64,000 nucleotides of DNA from Nocardia jejuensis NBRC 103114 (GTDB lineage Bacteria; Actinomycetota; Actinomycetes; Mycobacteriales; Mycobacteriaceae), in NCBI RefSeq assembly GCF_001613145.1, contig NZ_BDBU01000037.1, forward strand, positions 85,235 through 149,234, written 5' to 3'. The notes below the pieces were generated by a model. That model made no database searches and was not told where the DNA came from. It was given only the letters and a program-made list of their open reading frames with translations. This document shows positions 1 to 7,048 of this stretch, piece after piece. The position numbers were made by a program, and so were the translations under genes. Each line of letters begins with the position of its first letter. The stretch's first letter is position 1.

Positions 1-57
1 GCCGCGGACATCACCGGACACGGCGGGTGGATCGCGTATCTGAGCAGCATTCGCTGA
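1..57 (+). CDS. 3' end of an unidentified gene (5' part outside window)
   Basis: Frame 1 is open from base 1 and encodes AADITGHGGWIAYLSSIR before a TGA at 55-57. The 18 residues are too few to assign a family. The codons are GC-rich at third position, like the neighbours. It runs towards the minus-strand amine oxidase, so the two genes are convergent with 11 bases between them. Confidence 0.4.
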   Translation, partial: AADITGHGGWIAYLSSIR

Positions 58-68
58 CTCGCGTCGCG

Positions 69-1550
69 CTACACCACCAGGATTTCCGCGGCGGCGCGTT
101 CACCGCTGCGGATCGCGCCGTCCATGTACCCCTGCCAGAAGTCGGCGGTTTCCGTTCCGGCCCAGTGGATTCCGCCGACGGGCTCGCGCAGTGACGGTCC
201 GAAACGGGTGAGGATCCCGGGGCGCGTGGTGGCGGTCGGCCCACCCCAGGACCACGGGTCGTCGTCCCACTTCTTGAATCCGTGATCCACCAGCCGGGTG
301 CGCGCCTCGGGCCCGAAGTAGCGCACGAAGCTGTCCAGGCACCGGTCCACGAAGTCCTGATCGGGGACCGGGTCCAGCGCCGCCATGGCATCGGCGGAGA
401 TGAAGCCCATCAGGACCGCGTGTCCACCGCCGTAACTCTCGTAGGTGACGTCGATCGGCGTGCCGTCACCGATGACCTGACCGGACAGTCCGTTGTCGCG
501 CCAGAACGGCCGATCGTAGATCGCCAGGAATTTGGCGATGCGGCCCATGGTGTAGCCGCGACAGAGTTCGGTGCGGTCGGCGGGCAGTCCCGGTCGATAG
601 TCGATGCGATCGCTGATGGCGGGCGACATCGCCACGATCACCTTGTCCGCGGTGAAAGTGCCACGGGCGCTTGCTACTTCCAGCGCACCGCCCGGCAGCT
701 GCGAAATCGATCGCACAGCGGCCCCGTACACCATGGCTTCGTCCATCGTCGCCGCCATGCGCAGCGGGACCAGCGCCGCACCGCCGTCGAAGAACCGTTC
801 CTGCGCACCGCCTTCCACACTCAGCAGCCGCTCGAACGAACCCGGATTCCGCTCGTTTCCGGCCGAGGCGAAGTAGTTCATCATGAACAGCGCGGACAAC
901 TCGTGTGGTCGCACCGACAGCGGCGCGGATTCGGCCAGCGCCAGGAACAGCCGCCCCTCGTAGGTACGGGCGTGCGAATCGATCCAGTCCTGCCAGGTGA
1001 TCGAATCCAGATACGCCGCATCGCGGTGCCGCCACGGCTCACCCACCGGGAAACCCACGGCGGTGAGGTCGATTTCGGCCAGGGCCGCGGCTGTTTCCGC
1101 GGTACCCGGCAGCACGGGCAACGGCACGGCGGCCGGAACCCGGTGCGCCACATCCTCGATCCAGAACACCGATTCGCCCTGGTTGTAGGTCGGTAGCGTG
1201 GTCACCCCGTATTCGGTTGCCAGCGCGGCGATCCGGTCCTGGGTGGGCCCCAGGAATTCCGCGCCGCCGTCCACGCTCACCCCGCCGAGCGTGCTCACAT
1301 TGTGGACGCGGCCACCGGCCCGCTCCCGCGCCTCCAGCACCAGCACCCGCCGTCCGGCCGACCGCAGCGCCTTGGCCGCGGCCAGCCCCGACATCCCGCC
1401 ACCCACCACGATCACATCGGCATCGCGCACCGCCGCGGGTGCGCGCCGCATCGGCGCGGCCCCCGCGAGCCCGGCCGCACCGAGGGCCGTTCCCGCCACG
1501 GCCCCCAGCACGGCTCCTCGTAACAGCGTCCTGCGATCGATCTCGTTCAT
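69..1550 (-). CDS. Flavin monoamine oxidase family protein, Tat-exported
   Basis: This FAD-dependent amine oxidase of about 493 residues should oxidise an amine to an imine/aldehyde with release of H2O2. The N-terminus carries a twin-arginine motif (DRRTLLRG) and an Ala/Gly-rich hydrophobic stretch, so export outside the membrane is likely. The FAD dinucleotide-binding motif VVGGGMSGLAAAKAL lies near residues 50-64, followed by LEARERAGGRV. The C-terminal FAD motif HWAGTETADFWQGYMDGAI is near residues 460-480. Start: ATG 1550 has AAGGG six bases upstream; an in-frame ATG at 1556 would place the same sequence too close. An inverted repeat at 1588-1605 sits in its promoter region. The substrate is not deducible. 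Confidence 0.88.
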   Translation of the reverse strand: MNEIDRRTLLRGAVLGAVAGTALGAAGLAGAAPMRRAPAAVRDADVIVVGGGMSGLAAAKALRSAGRRVLVLEARERAGGRVHNVSTLGGVSVDGGAEFLGPTQDRIAALATEYGVTTLPTYNQGESVFWIEDVAHRVPAAVPLPVLPGTAETAAALAEIDLTAVGFPVGEPWRHRDAAYLDSITWQDWIDSHARTYEGRLFLALAESAPLSVRPHELSALFMMNYFASAGNERNPGSFERLLSVEGGAQERFFDGGAALVPLRMAATMDEAMVYGAAVRSISQLPGGALEVASARGTFTADKVIVAMSPAISDRIDYRPGLPADRTELCRGYTMGRIAKFLAIYDRPFWRDNGLSGQVIGDGTPIDVTYESYGGGHAVLMGFISADAMAALDPVPDQDFVDRCLDSFVRYFGPEARTRLVDHGFKKWDDDPWSWGGPTATTRPGILTRFGPSLREPVGGIHWAGTETADFWQGYMDGAIRSGERAAAEILVV

Positions 1551-1587
1551 GCGCATCCCTTCAGCATCGTTACCAACCCACCCCCAT

Positions 1588-1605
1588 ACTGGTCAATCGT
1601 CCAGT
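1588..1605. promoter_or_regulatory. Inverted repeat upstream of amine oxidase
   Basis: ACTGG and CCAGT arms are separated by 8 bases, about 40 bases upstream of the amine oxidase start. The size and spacing suit a dimeric HTH repressor. No specific regulator is recognised. Confidence 0.35.
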
Positions 1606-1733
1606 TACGTCCGTTTCCCGCGCGTGAACACTGCGCAAATCCCGGGTCGGCAGGTCCGGTGAACCGCATCGGGGATGACCGCACACCCGAATCGGCAGGC
1701 CGGGCATGCGGTCCACCCAAACCCCGATAAACC

Positions 1734-1755
1734 TCTGATATCAGACAGGTCTGAT
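1734..1755. promoter_or_regulatory. Overlapping palindromes with three TCTGA half-sites
   Basis: CTGATATCAG (1735-1744) overlaps TCAGACAGGTCTGA (1741-1754), giving three alternating TCTGA/TCAGA half-sites in 22 bases. They lie about 145 bases upstream of the L,D-transpeptidase start. Two overlapping perfect palindromes suggest cooperative binding of a regulator not identified here. Confidence 0.4.
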
Positions 1756-1899
1756 CTTGGCCGTTTTTCGGTGATCCCACCCGAATCATGGTCACAATGA
1801 TGAAAAGCCTCTTGATCGTTCCGTGCTCGTCGCGACGCGATGGTTCCTCACCCGCTTCGGGCGACCGGCTGGGTGAGGCAATACAGAGAGGTCGGATCC

Positions 1900-2415
1900 A
1901 TGATTGGTAACCGTTTTCTCCACTCCACCGCACACTCGCTGGCCCTGGCGGCCGTCGCCGCGGCGGCACTCGCACTGGCAGCACCCGCGCAGGCGGATCC
2001 ACTGTGGCCGGGCGGCCCGGACATTCCCGGTGTCGCGCCGCTGATTCCGAGCCCGCCCGCACCCGTCACGGCCCCCTGTTCGGATCAGGCCCGGGGCTGC
2101 ATGCGCCTCTCGACCAACGAGGCCTGGCTGATGGACAACGGCAAGGTCACCTACGGTCCGACGCCGATCTCGCACGGGCGGCCCGGCTACGAGACGCCTC
2201 CGGGCGTGTTCCGGGTCGCCTTCAAGCGTGAGGACCACTGGAGCACTCTGCACAATGTGCCGATGAAGTGGGCCGTGTTCTTCAACGGCGACATCGCGAC
2301 CCATATCGGACCGATCGAGGAGCAGTCGCACGGCTGCATCCGGATGACACCCGAGGGCGCGGAGAACTACTTCAACTATCTCGAGCCCGGCGACATCATC
2401 GAGGTCGTCAACTAG
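1900..2415 (+). CDS. Secreted L,D-transpeptidase (YkuD domain)
   Basis: A 171-residue protein with an N-terminal signal peptide (hydrophobic Ala/Leu run, probable cleavage after AQA near residue 32) and a YkuD catalytic domain. The catalytic signature SHGCIRMTPEGAENYF places the nucleophilic Cys near residue 146, with the upstream His in THIGP. It should form 3-3 cross-links or attach proteins in peptidoglycan in the periplasm. Start: ATG 1900 is preceded by AGAGAGG; a longer reading frame from 1840 would put residues ahead of the signal peptide and is unlikely. The stop lies three bases from the convergent trpF stop. It is a minimal-length family member, without the Ig-like domains of the large mycobacterial Ldt proteins. 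Confidence 0.88.
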   Translation: MIGNRFLHSTAHSLALAAVAAAALALAAPAQADPLWPGGPDIPGVAPLIPSPPAPVTAPCSDQARGCMRLSTNEAWLMDNGKVTYGPTPISHGRPGYETPPGVFRVAFKREDHWSTLHNVPMKWAVFFNGDIATHIGPIEEQSHGCIRMTPEGAENYFNYLEPGDIIEVVN

Positions 2416-2418
2416 CCG

Positions 2419-3030
2419 CTAGTGCGAGTCGCCTCGCGCCGACCGCACGAAGGCCCGGATGAGGTCGGGTGACTTGACGCCGCGGGCACTCTCCACACCG
2501 CTGGAGACGTCCACGCCCCAGGCGCCGGTCACCTCGACCGCCTGCCGGACATTGCCGGGATGCAGTCCGCCGGCCAGCAGCCACCGCCCTTCGGGCGTCG
2601 CAAAATCGGGTGCGCCCCAGTTCCACGGCTTGCCCGAGCCGGGTTCCGGCGCGTCGAGCAGCAGCAGGTCCTCCCCCAGCTCACCGGTGCGAGCCGGGGG
2701 CGGGACCGAGGCGGTAGCCCGGATCAGGGTCCGCCCGGGCGCGCGCAAGGCCTCGTAGTATTCGATGCCCTCGTCCCCGTGCAGTTGCACGGCGCTGATT
2801 TCAGCGGCCTCGGTCAGCGCGCGGACCTCCTCGATCGACTGACCGCGGAACACACCGACGGTCAGCACGTGCGCGGGCACGCGCGCCGCGAGCCGCCGAG
2901 CGACCTGCGCATCCACCACCCGCGGACTGGGCGCGAAAACGAACCCCACCGCGTCGGCCCGCGCCTCCACCGCGACATCCACGTCCGCCTCGGTCCGCAG
3001 CCCGCAGATCTTCACAAACAGATCGCTCAT
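2419..3030 (-). CDS. trpF: Phosphoribosylanthranilate isomerase
   Basis: TrpF converts N-(5'-phosphoribosyl)-anthranilate to CdRP in tryptophan synthesis. The 203-residue (beta/alpha)8 protein shows the family motifs in order: VKICGL (catalytic Cys near residue 9), GFVFAPSPR, VGVF, AVQLHGDE, LAGGLHPGNV (phosphate binding) and the DVSSGVES segment carrying the catalytic Asp. ATG 3030 puts KICG at the usual distance from the N-terminus; a TTG 12 bases upstream is less likely. No other trp gene is in the window, so it stands alone. Actinobacteria often use the dual-function PriA for this step, so a separate TrpF is worth noting. Confidence 0.9.
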   Translation of the reverse strand: MSDLFVKICGLRTEADVDVAVEARADAVGFVFAPSPRVVDAQVARRLAARVPAHVLTVGVFRGQSIEEVRALTEAAEISAVQLHGDEGIEYYEALRAPGRTLIRATASVPPPARTGELGEDLLLLDAPEPGSGKPWNWGAPDFATPEGRWLLAGGLHPGNVRQAVEVTGAWGVDVSSGVESARGVKSPDLIRAFVRSARGDSH

Positions 3031-3126
3031 CCGCCCAGTCAATCAAAACCGTCCGCCGACGCCGCAGGACGGGCCACCGCGACCGGGTGTACCGGACCTG
3101 CGGCAGCACCGGCCGGTCCGGAGCGT

Positions 3127-3432
3127 TCAGCCGAGTGGGTCGGCGACCGATCGCACGGCCTCCCACTCGTTCGGATGGCCGTGCGCGGCCGGGTCGTAGA
3201 GCACCACGAACCAGAACCGCTGGGGCGAGGACAGCGGGAACGGTCCCACCGCGAGCTCCTCGGAGGTGTAGTGGTCGCTGCTCATGGTGCGGACCCACTT
3301 GGCGGTCCCGCCCTGGCTGTCGATCCACTTCTGATACACCGCGCGCGACGGCTTGGCCGCCATGATCACCGACAGCAGCGGCAACTCCTCGAGCTCGCCG
3401 GTGGTCGATACGAACCGCAGTCCGTCGCTCAC
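3127..3432 (-). CDS. Hypothetical protein, 101 aa
   Basis: I do not recognise the family. The protein is soluble, has no signal or membrane segment, and is rich in Trp and aromatic residues (KWIDSQ, AKWVRTM, RFWFVVLYDP). Start: GTG 3432 has GGAGG nine bases upstream. It lies upstream of trpF on the same strand with a gap of about 96 bases and is divergent from the LuxR-type regulator. Coding is supported by the clean GC3 pattern and the RBS. Confidence 0.65.
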   Translation of the reverse strand: MSDGLRFVSTTGELEELPLLSVIMAAKPSRAVYQKWIDSQGGTAKWVRTMSSDHYTSEELAVGPFPLSSPQRFWFVVLYDPAAHGHPNEWEAVRSVADPLG

Positions 3433-3760
3433 AGATTGGTCCTCCGTTCGGTCGGTCGGATCAGCTCACCAAGGCGGGACTCCCGGGTCAAGACACGGAG
3501 CGGACATGCCGGGCCCGCGAACGCGGCATCGAGTCGCTCGCGGCGCCATCGACAACTTCTTGCCATATCGCACCCGGCCCACCAAAAGTGGGGGCTTTCG
3601 CCTGCGAGCGGCCTATCGGGGCTGCTACGGCGTTCGCTTGCGCATTTGCGCCACAGAACAATTCGGGCGATGCCGGTATACGATGCGCTCCCATAGGCAA
3701 TGTGCCCTGTGCGGGAAACACCCTCCGCCCGTATCCGCCGTTGAGAAATCAGGGGGAAAA
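3433..3760. other. Intergenic promoter region upstream of the LuxR-type ATPase regulator
   Basis: 328 bases, clearly less GC-rich between about 3640 and 3700, with the direct repeat TTGCGC twice (TTGCGCATTTGCGC). Short reading frames here lack a ribosome-binding site or actinobacterial codon bias. I see no gene, only a likely divergent promoter. Confidence 0.4.
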
Positions 3761-5440
3761 GTGTCGGCCGTCAATGCCACCGGTGACCTATCTACCTCAC
3801 CTTTCACCAGCCCCGCGGACACCTGCATAGCGGACGACTACCGGGTGCCGATATTGATCGGCCGCAGTACGGAATTGGCGGAATTGCGGCAGCAGATCGC
3901 CGATCCGCAGATTCGGCTGCTCACCGTCACCGGTATCGCCGGCGTGGGCAAGAGCAGGCTGGCGCGCACCGCGCTGGCGGCGGGCGAGGCACGGCGATCG
4001 CGAGTGACGATGGTCGACCTGGCCGAGATCACCGACCGCGCGACCGCCTGGCGCGCGGTGCTGGCCGCCATCGGAAACGACGCGCCCACCGGCGAATCCG
4101 AGCCCGGACCGGCCGACACCCTGACACCGATCGCGACTCGGCTCGGCGGCGAGCACTCGATCCTGTTGTTGGACAACTGCGATCGCGTCGCCCCGCACAT
4201 CGCCGCCGACATCGCCCAGCTGCTGCAGCTGTGCCGGAACCTGGTGGTGGTGGCCACCTGCCAGCGCTCCTTCGATCTCTATCAGGAATGCCTTTTCCCG
4301 CTGCGCGCCTTGGCTTTCGGGCCCGACGCCGCCGCCGGGCCCGCCGGGGCCTCGCCCGCCGCGCAGGTCCTGCTCAACAGCATCGGCACCCGCTATCGCA
4401 GCGCGACCACCGTGGACCGATCGACGATCGACGACATCGTCTCCGAGTTGGGCGGTGTGCCCGCGGCGCTGGAACTGGCCGCCATCACGGTCGGCCGGAT
4501 CGGCGCGGCGCGCACGCTGGAACAGATCAGAACCACCGGGGCACTGGACCGTTCGCCGTATGTGGACACCCCGCCGCGACATCGCACCCTGCGCGACTGC
4601 ATGGAGTGGAGCATCCTCGGGCTGGACGAGACCACGGTGGAACTGCTGCTGCAGATCTCCGCCTCCAGCGTGCTGACCGATCTCGAGGAGGTGCTGCTGC
4701 TCAGCGGCGCCAAGCGAGAGGTGATCGCCTCGAAGCTCACCGCACTGGTCGACCGCAGTCTGCTCGAACACCGGGTCGGGGAGAACGGGCACTACACGTA
4801 CACCATGTCCGGGGTGACCCGGACCTTCTGCCGTCAGCTGCTGAACTCGGATCCGCAGCGCCGCAAACGGATTCGCTTCGTGCGGGCGGACGCGCTGTAC
4901 AGCCTCGCGGTCGAGCTGGAGAAGCTGGCGGAGCAGCCCGAACGGCGCGCCACCACCACCCAGCTGGTGGATCGCTGGCTGGCGGACCTGGTCACCGCCG
5001 TGCGCTGCCTGATGGACTACGGCTCGCTCGACCGGGCCGTGCACATGCTCTCCGCGCTGGAGGAGGTCTGGATCGAGCGCGACCGGCTGCCGGACGCCGT
5101 CGCCATGGCGCAGTCGATCCTCGCGGCCGCCGAAGCCGGCGCCGAGCACGCCGCCACCGCGGCGCGCTGCCGGGAACTGCTGGGTCGCTGGTCGCCACCG
5201 AGTGGGCGGGACGAGACCGACGTCGATACCCCGTCGCCGGTCTCGCGACTCACCAAGCGCCAGTCCGAGATCGCACAACTGGTCGCCGAGGGGATGACGA
5301 ACCGGATGATCGCCACCCGCCTGGGCATCGCCGAATGGACGGTGGTCAATCATCTGCGGCAGGTGATGACCAAACTGGACTGCCCCTCTCGCCTGCATGT
5401 CGCACTCGTGATCGAGCGCGAATCACAGCAGACGGCCTGA
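3761..5440 (+). CDS. ATPase-domain LuxR-family transcriptional regulator
   Basis: About 559 residues. An N-terminal AAA/NB-ARC-like ATPase carries Walker A (VTGIAGVGKSRLA, near residues 56-68) and Walker B (SILLLDNCDR, near 130). A helical middle follows, and then a C-terminal LuxR-type HTH (LTKRQSEIAQLVAEGMTNRMI then TVVNHLRQVMTKLDC). The layout is that of predicted-ATPase LuxR regulators in actinobacteria, somewhat short because the TPR region is small. Start: GTG 3761 follows GGGGGAAAA; the frame is open further upstream to 3353 but enters low-GC promoter DNA. The regulated genes are unknown. The downstream 35-residue peptide and SGNH hydrolase are candidates only by position. Confidence 0.8.
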   Translation: MSAVNATGDLSTSPFTSPADTCIADDYRVPILIGRSTELAELRQQIADPQIRLLTVTGIAGVGKSRLARTALAAGEARRSRVTMVDLAEITDRATAWRAVLAAIGNDAPTGESEPGPADTLTPIATRLGGEHSILLLDNCDRVAPHIAADIAQLLQLCRNLVVVATCQRSFDLYQECLFPLRALAFGPDAAAGPAGASPAAQVLLNSIGTRYRSATTVDRSTIDDIVSELGGVPAALELAAITVGRIGAARTLEQIRTTGALDRSPYVDTPPRHRTLRDCMEWSILGLDETTVELLLQISASSVLTDLEEVLLLSGAKREVIASKLTALVDRSLLEHRVGENGHYTYTMSGVTRTFCRQLLNSDPQRRKRIRFVRADALYSLAVELEKLAEQPERRATTTQLVDRWLADLVTAVRCLMDYGSLDRAVHMLSALEEVWIERDRLPDAVAMAQSILAAAEAGAEHAATAARCRELLGRWSPPSGRDETDVDTPSPVSRLTKRQSEIAQLVAEGMTNRMIATRLGIAEWTVVNHLRQVMTKLDCPSRLHVALVIERESQQTA

Positions 5441-5463
5441 GCGGCGCCGAGAACACGGCTCGC

Positions 5464-5571
5464 CTACAGCCGGAAGACCACCATCGGCACGATCATGACC
5501 ACCAGTCTCACCAGCGTCGACACCCACTGCACAGCCAGCAGCACGCCTTGCTGGCCCAGTACCGCACTCAT
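5464..5571 (-). CDS. Possible 35-residue hydrophobic peptide
   Basis: A minus-strand ATG (5571) with a near-perfect GGAGAG ribosome-binding site seven bases upstream opens a 35-codon frame. It encodes MSAVLGQQGVLLAVQW and continues through Val/Leu/Met-rich sequence, with single Arg residues at about 22 and 34, to a TAG at 5464. It would form one membrane helix or an amphipathic peptide. It is convergent with the LuxR-type regulator and divergent from the SGNH hydrolase. No family is recognised. Support is the RBS, the composition and the good fit between two genes; the short length leaves chance possible. Confidence 0.4.
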   Translation of the reverse strand: MSAVLGQQGVLLAVQWVSTLVRLVVMIVPMVVFRL

Positions 5572-5601
5572 CTTCTCTCCCTTGCCTTCTCACCAGGAAT
5601 C

Positions 5602-5641
5602 GGACACCGATCCGCTATGGTGTCCGGTTAGTAGACACCAT
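5602..5641. promoter_or_regulatory. Three GGACACC-type half-sites (operator-like)
   Basis: GGACACC (5602-5608), GGTGTCC (5619-5625) and GACACCAT (5634-5641) alternate in orientation. The last two form an inverted repeat of ATGGTGTC/GACACCAT with 9 bases between. They lie just upstream of the small peptide ORF on one side and about 120 bases upstream of the SGNH hydrolase on the other, so they could control both. Confidence 0.45.
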
Positions 5642-5762
5642 GTCAGCGAATGCCGCCCACCGTGCCGACCGCCGGAAGTGCCCGAATCCCCGGAGTGCGT
5701 CCTCTATGTTCGAGATCGCGGACCGCAGCCGGAGCGACCCAGGCCGACCCGAGGAGATCTCG

Positions 5763-6647
5763 ATGCCAGCGACACGACCGAGCGAGACGATCGGGCCCCG
5801 ACGATCCCGAGGCGGGTACGCCGCGGCCGCGATGACCCTCGGCTGTGCCGCAGTGCTGACCTCCGGCGGTCCCGCGACGGCAGAGGCTCCGATCACCTAT
5901 GTGGCCCTGGGTGATTCGCTCGCCGCGGGACCGCTGCTGCCCGACCAGATCACCCCGGCCCCCTGCCTGCGCTCGGATCGGAACTATCCGCATCTGCTCG
6001 CGCAGCGGCTGCACGCGACCACCTTCACCGATGTCACCTGCAGCAGCGCCACCACCGACAACATCCTGAGCACCCCGCAGAACGGAGTGCCCGTGCAGAT
6101 CGACGCGGTCACCCCGGATACCACCCTGGTCACCCTCACCATCGGCGCGAACGACGCCAAGCTGACCAGTGTCGCGCTCGGCTGCCTCAATCCGCTGCCC
6201 GCGCCCAACGGCGTCTCGTGCCAGGCCCGCAGTACCGCGACCGGCACCGATCTGGGCGCCGCGGCGATCGACGCGGTCGCCCCCCGGATCGCCACCGTGA
6301 TCGAGGCGGTTCGCGCACGCGCCCCGCACGCCCGCATCGTGCTCACCAGCTACGGTAATTACCTCCAGCCCGGCGGTTGCTATCCGATCGCCCCGTTCTG
6401 GCCCGAGGACGCGGACTACCTCCAGGGGCTGATGAACCGTCTCGGTGCGATGACCTCGGCGATCGCCGCCGAACACGGCGCGGACTACGTCGATTTCATC
6501 GCCCCGGGCGCGGGCCACGACGGCTGCAATCCGCCGGACAACTGGACCGTCGCCGTCGTCCCGGCCGGGACCGGCGTGGTCCCCCTGCATCCGACGCTGG
6601 TCGGCGAGGCCAACTTCGCGCGGCTGCTGGCCGAGGCGATCGACTGA
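5763..6647 (+). CDS. Secreted SGNH/GDSL-family hydrolase
   Basis: About 294 residues with a signal-like N-terminus (Arg-rich, then Ala-rich hydrophobic segment; a Cys in TLGCAAV could be a lipobox). Block I is ALGDSLAAGP with the catalytic Ser, block III is IGANDAKL, and block V HPTLVGEANF holds the catalytic His. Several Cys residues (PCLRS, TCSSA, GCLNP, SCQAR, GCYP, GCNPP) fit the disulfide-stabilised exported lipases of actinobacteria. Likely an extracellular esterase/lipase. Start: ATG 5763 has GAGGAG six bases upstream. An in-frame ATG at 5640 overlaps the palindromic operator and is less likely. Confidence 0.85.
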   Translation: MPATRPSETIGPRRSRGGYAAAAMTLGCAAVLTSGGPATAEAPITYVALGDSLAAGPLLPDQITPAPCLRSDRNYPHLLAQRLHATTFTDVTCSSATTDNILSTPQNGVPVQIDAVTPDTTLVTLTIGANDAKLTSVALGCLNPLPAPNGVSCQARSTATGTDLGAAAIDAVAPRIATVIEAVRARAPHARIVLTSYGNYLQPGGCYPIAPFWPEDADYLQGLMNRLGAMTSAIAAEHGADYVDFIAPGAGHDGCNPPDNWTVAVVPAGTGVVPLHPTLVGEANFARLLAEAID

Positions 6648-7048
6648 GACCGGCTGCGGCCGAACCACTCCCCCGCGGCCGACCCGAACCGCGCGACAGA
6701 CCGACACCACACCGCCGCTCGCCGAGACCGATGCGGCCCACCGCCGAAAGCCGCCCGCCGGGCCCGCGCCGGTTGCCCGCGGGTCTCGGCGAGCCGCTCG
6801 GAGGCGATTCACTCACTCCCGCGCGGCGCCACTCCCGCACCGATGCCGGTTCCCACGATGATCAGCGCGTGATCGTCCGGCCCGCGCGACCGCGTTGTCG
6901 CCGATCGATATTCGTTCTCCTTCGGAACCCGGCGCATCTCATTCATCGTCTGGGACACTTAACACTGTGTTATACAGTTACGGGAGATGACGCGGGCTGC
7001 CCGAATCGAGCGCCGCCCCCGGTTCGACCACTGAAAGGTTCCCTCCTC
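6648..7048. other. Intergenic region upstream of the monooxygenase
   Basis: 401 bases. The first 250 are GC-rich with no codon structure I trust. The last 150 contain an AT-rich promoter-like stretch with overlapping palindromes at 6960-6977. No gene is seen. Confidence 0.45.
6960..6977. promoter_or_regulatory. Overlapping palindromes in the monooxygenase promoter
   Basis: TAACACTGTGTTA (6960-6972) is a perfect 13-base palindrome overlapping ACTGTGTTATACAGT (6963-6977). The AT-rich TTATACAG part resembles a -10 element. The site is about 75 bases upstream of the monooxygenase start; the co-transcribed GntR protein is the obvious candidate ligand. Confidence 0.45.

Larger units (their letters stand above)
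1551..1899. other. Divergent promoter region between amine oxidase and L,D-transpeptidase
   Basis: This 349-base intergenic stretch holds no convincing gene. It is less GC-rich than the flanking genes and carries two palindromic clusters (1588-1605 and 1734-1755), consistent with divergent, regulated promoters. Confidence 0.5.

Noticed and set aside
282..1196. Long plus-strand open frame antisense to the amine oxidase
   Set aside because: Its composition is the mirror of a GC3-biased gene, with His/Arg-rich nonsense protein and no motifs or RBS.
3797..5398. 533-codon minus-strand frame opposite the LuxR-type regulator
   Set aside because: Shadow of the true gene; the true strand holds Walker and HTH motifs.
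4231..5631. 466-codon plus-strand frame inside the regulator in another frame
   Set aside because: Arg/Ala/Gly-rich out-of-frame reading without motifs.
6960..6977. KstR site in the first monooxygenase promoter
   Set aside because: AAC and GTT are separated by five bases instead of two, so the consensus is not met.
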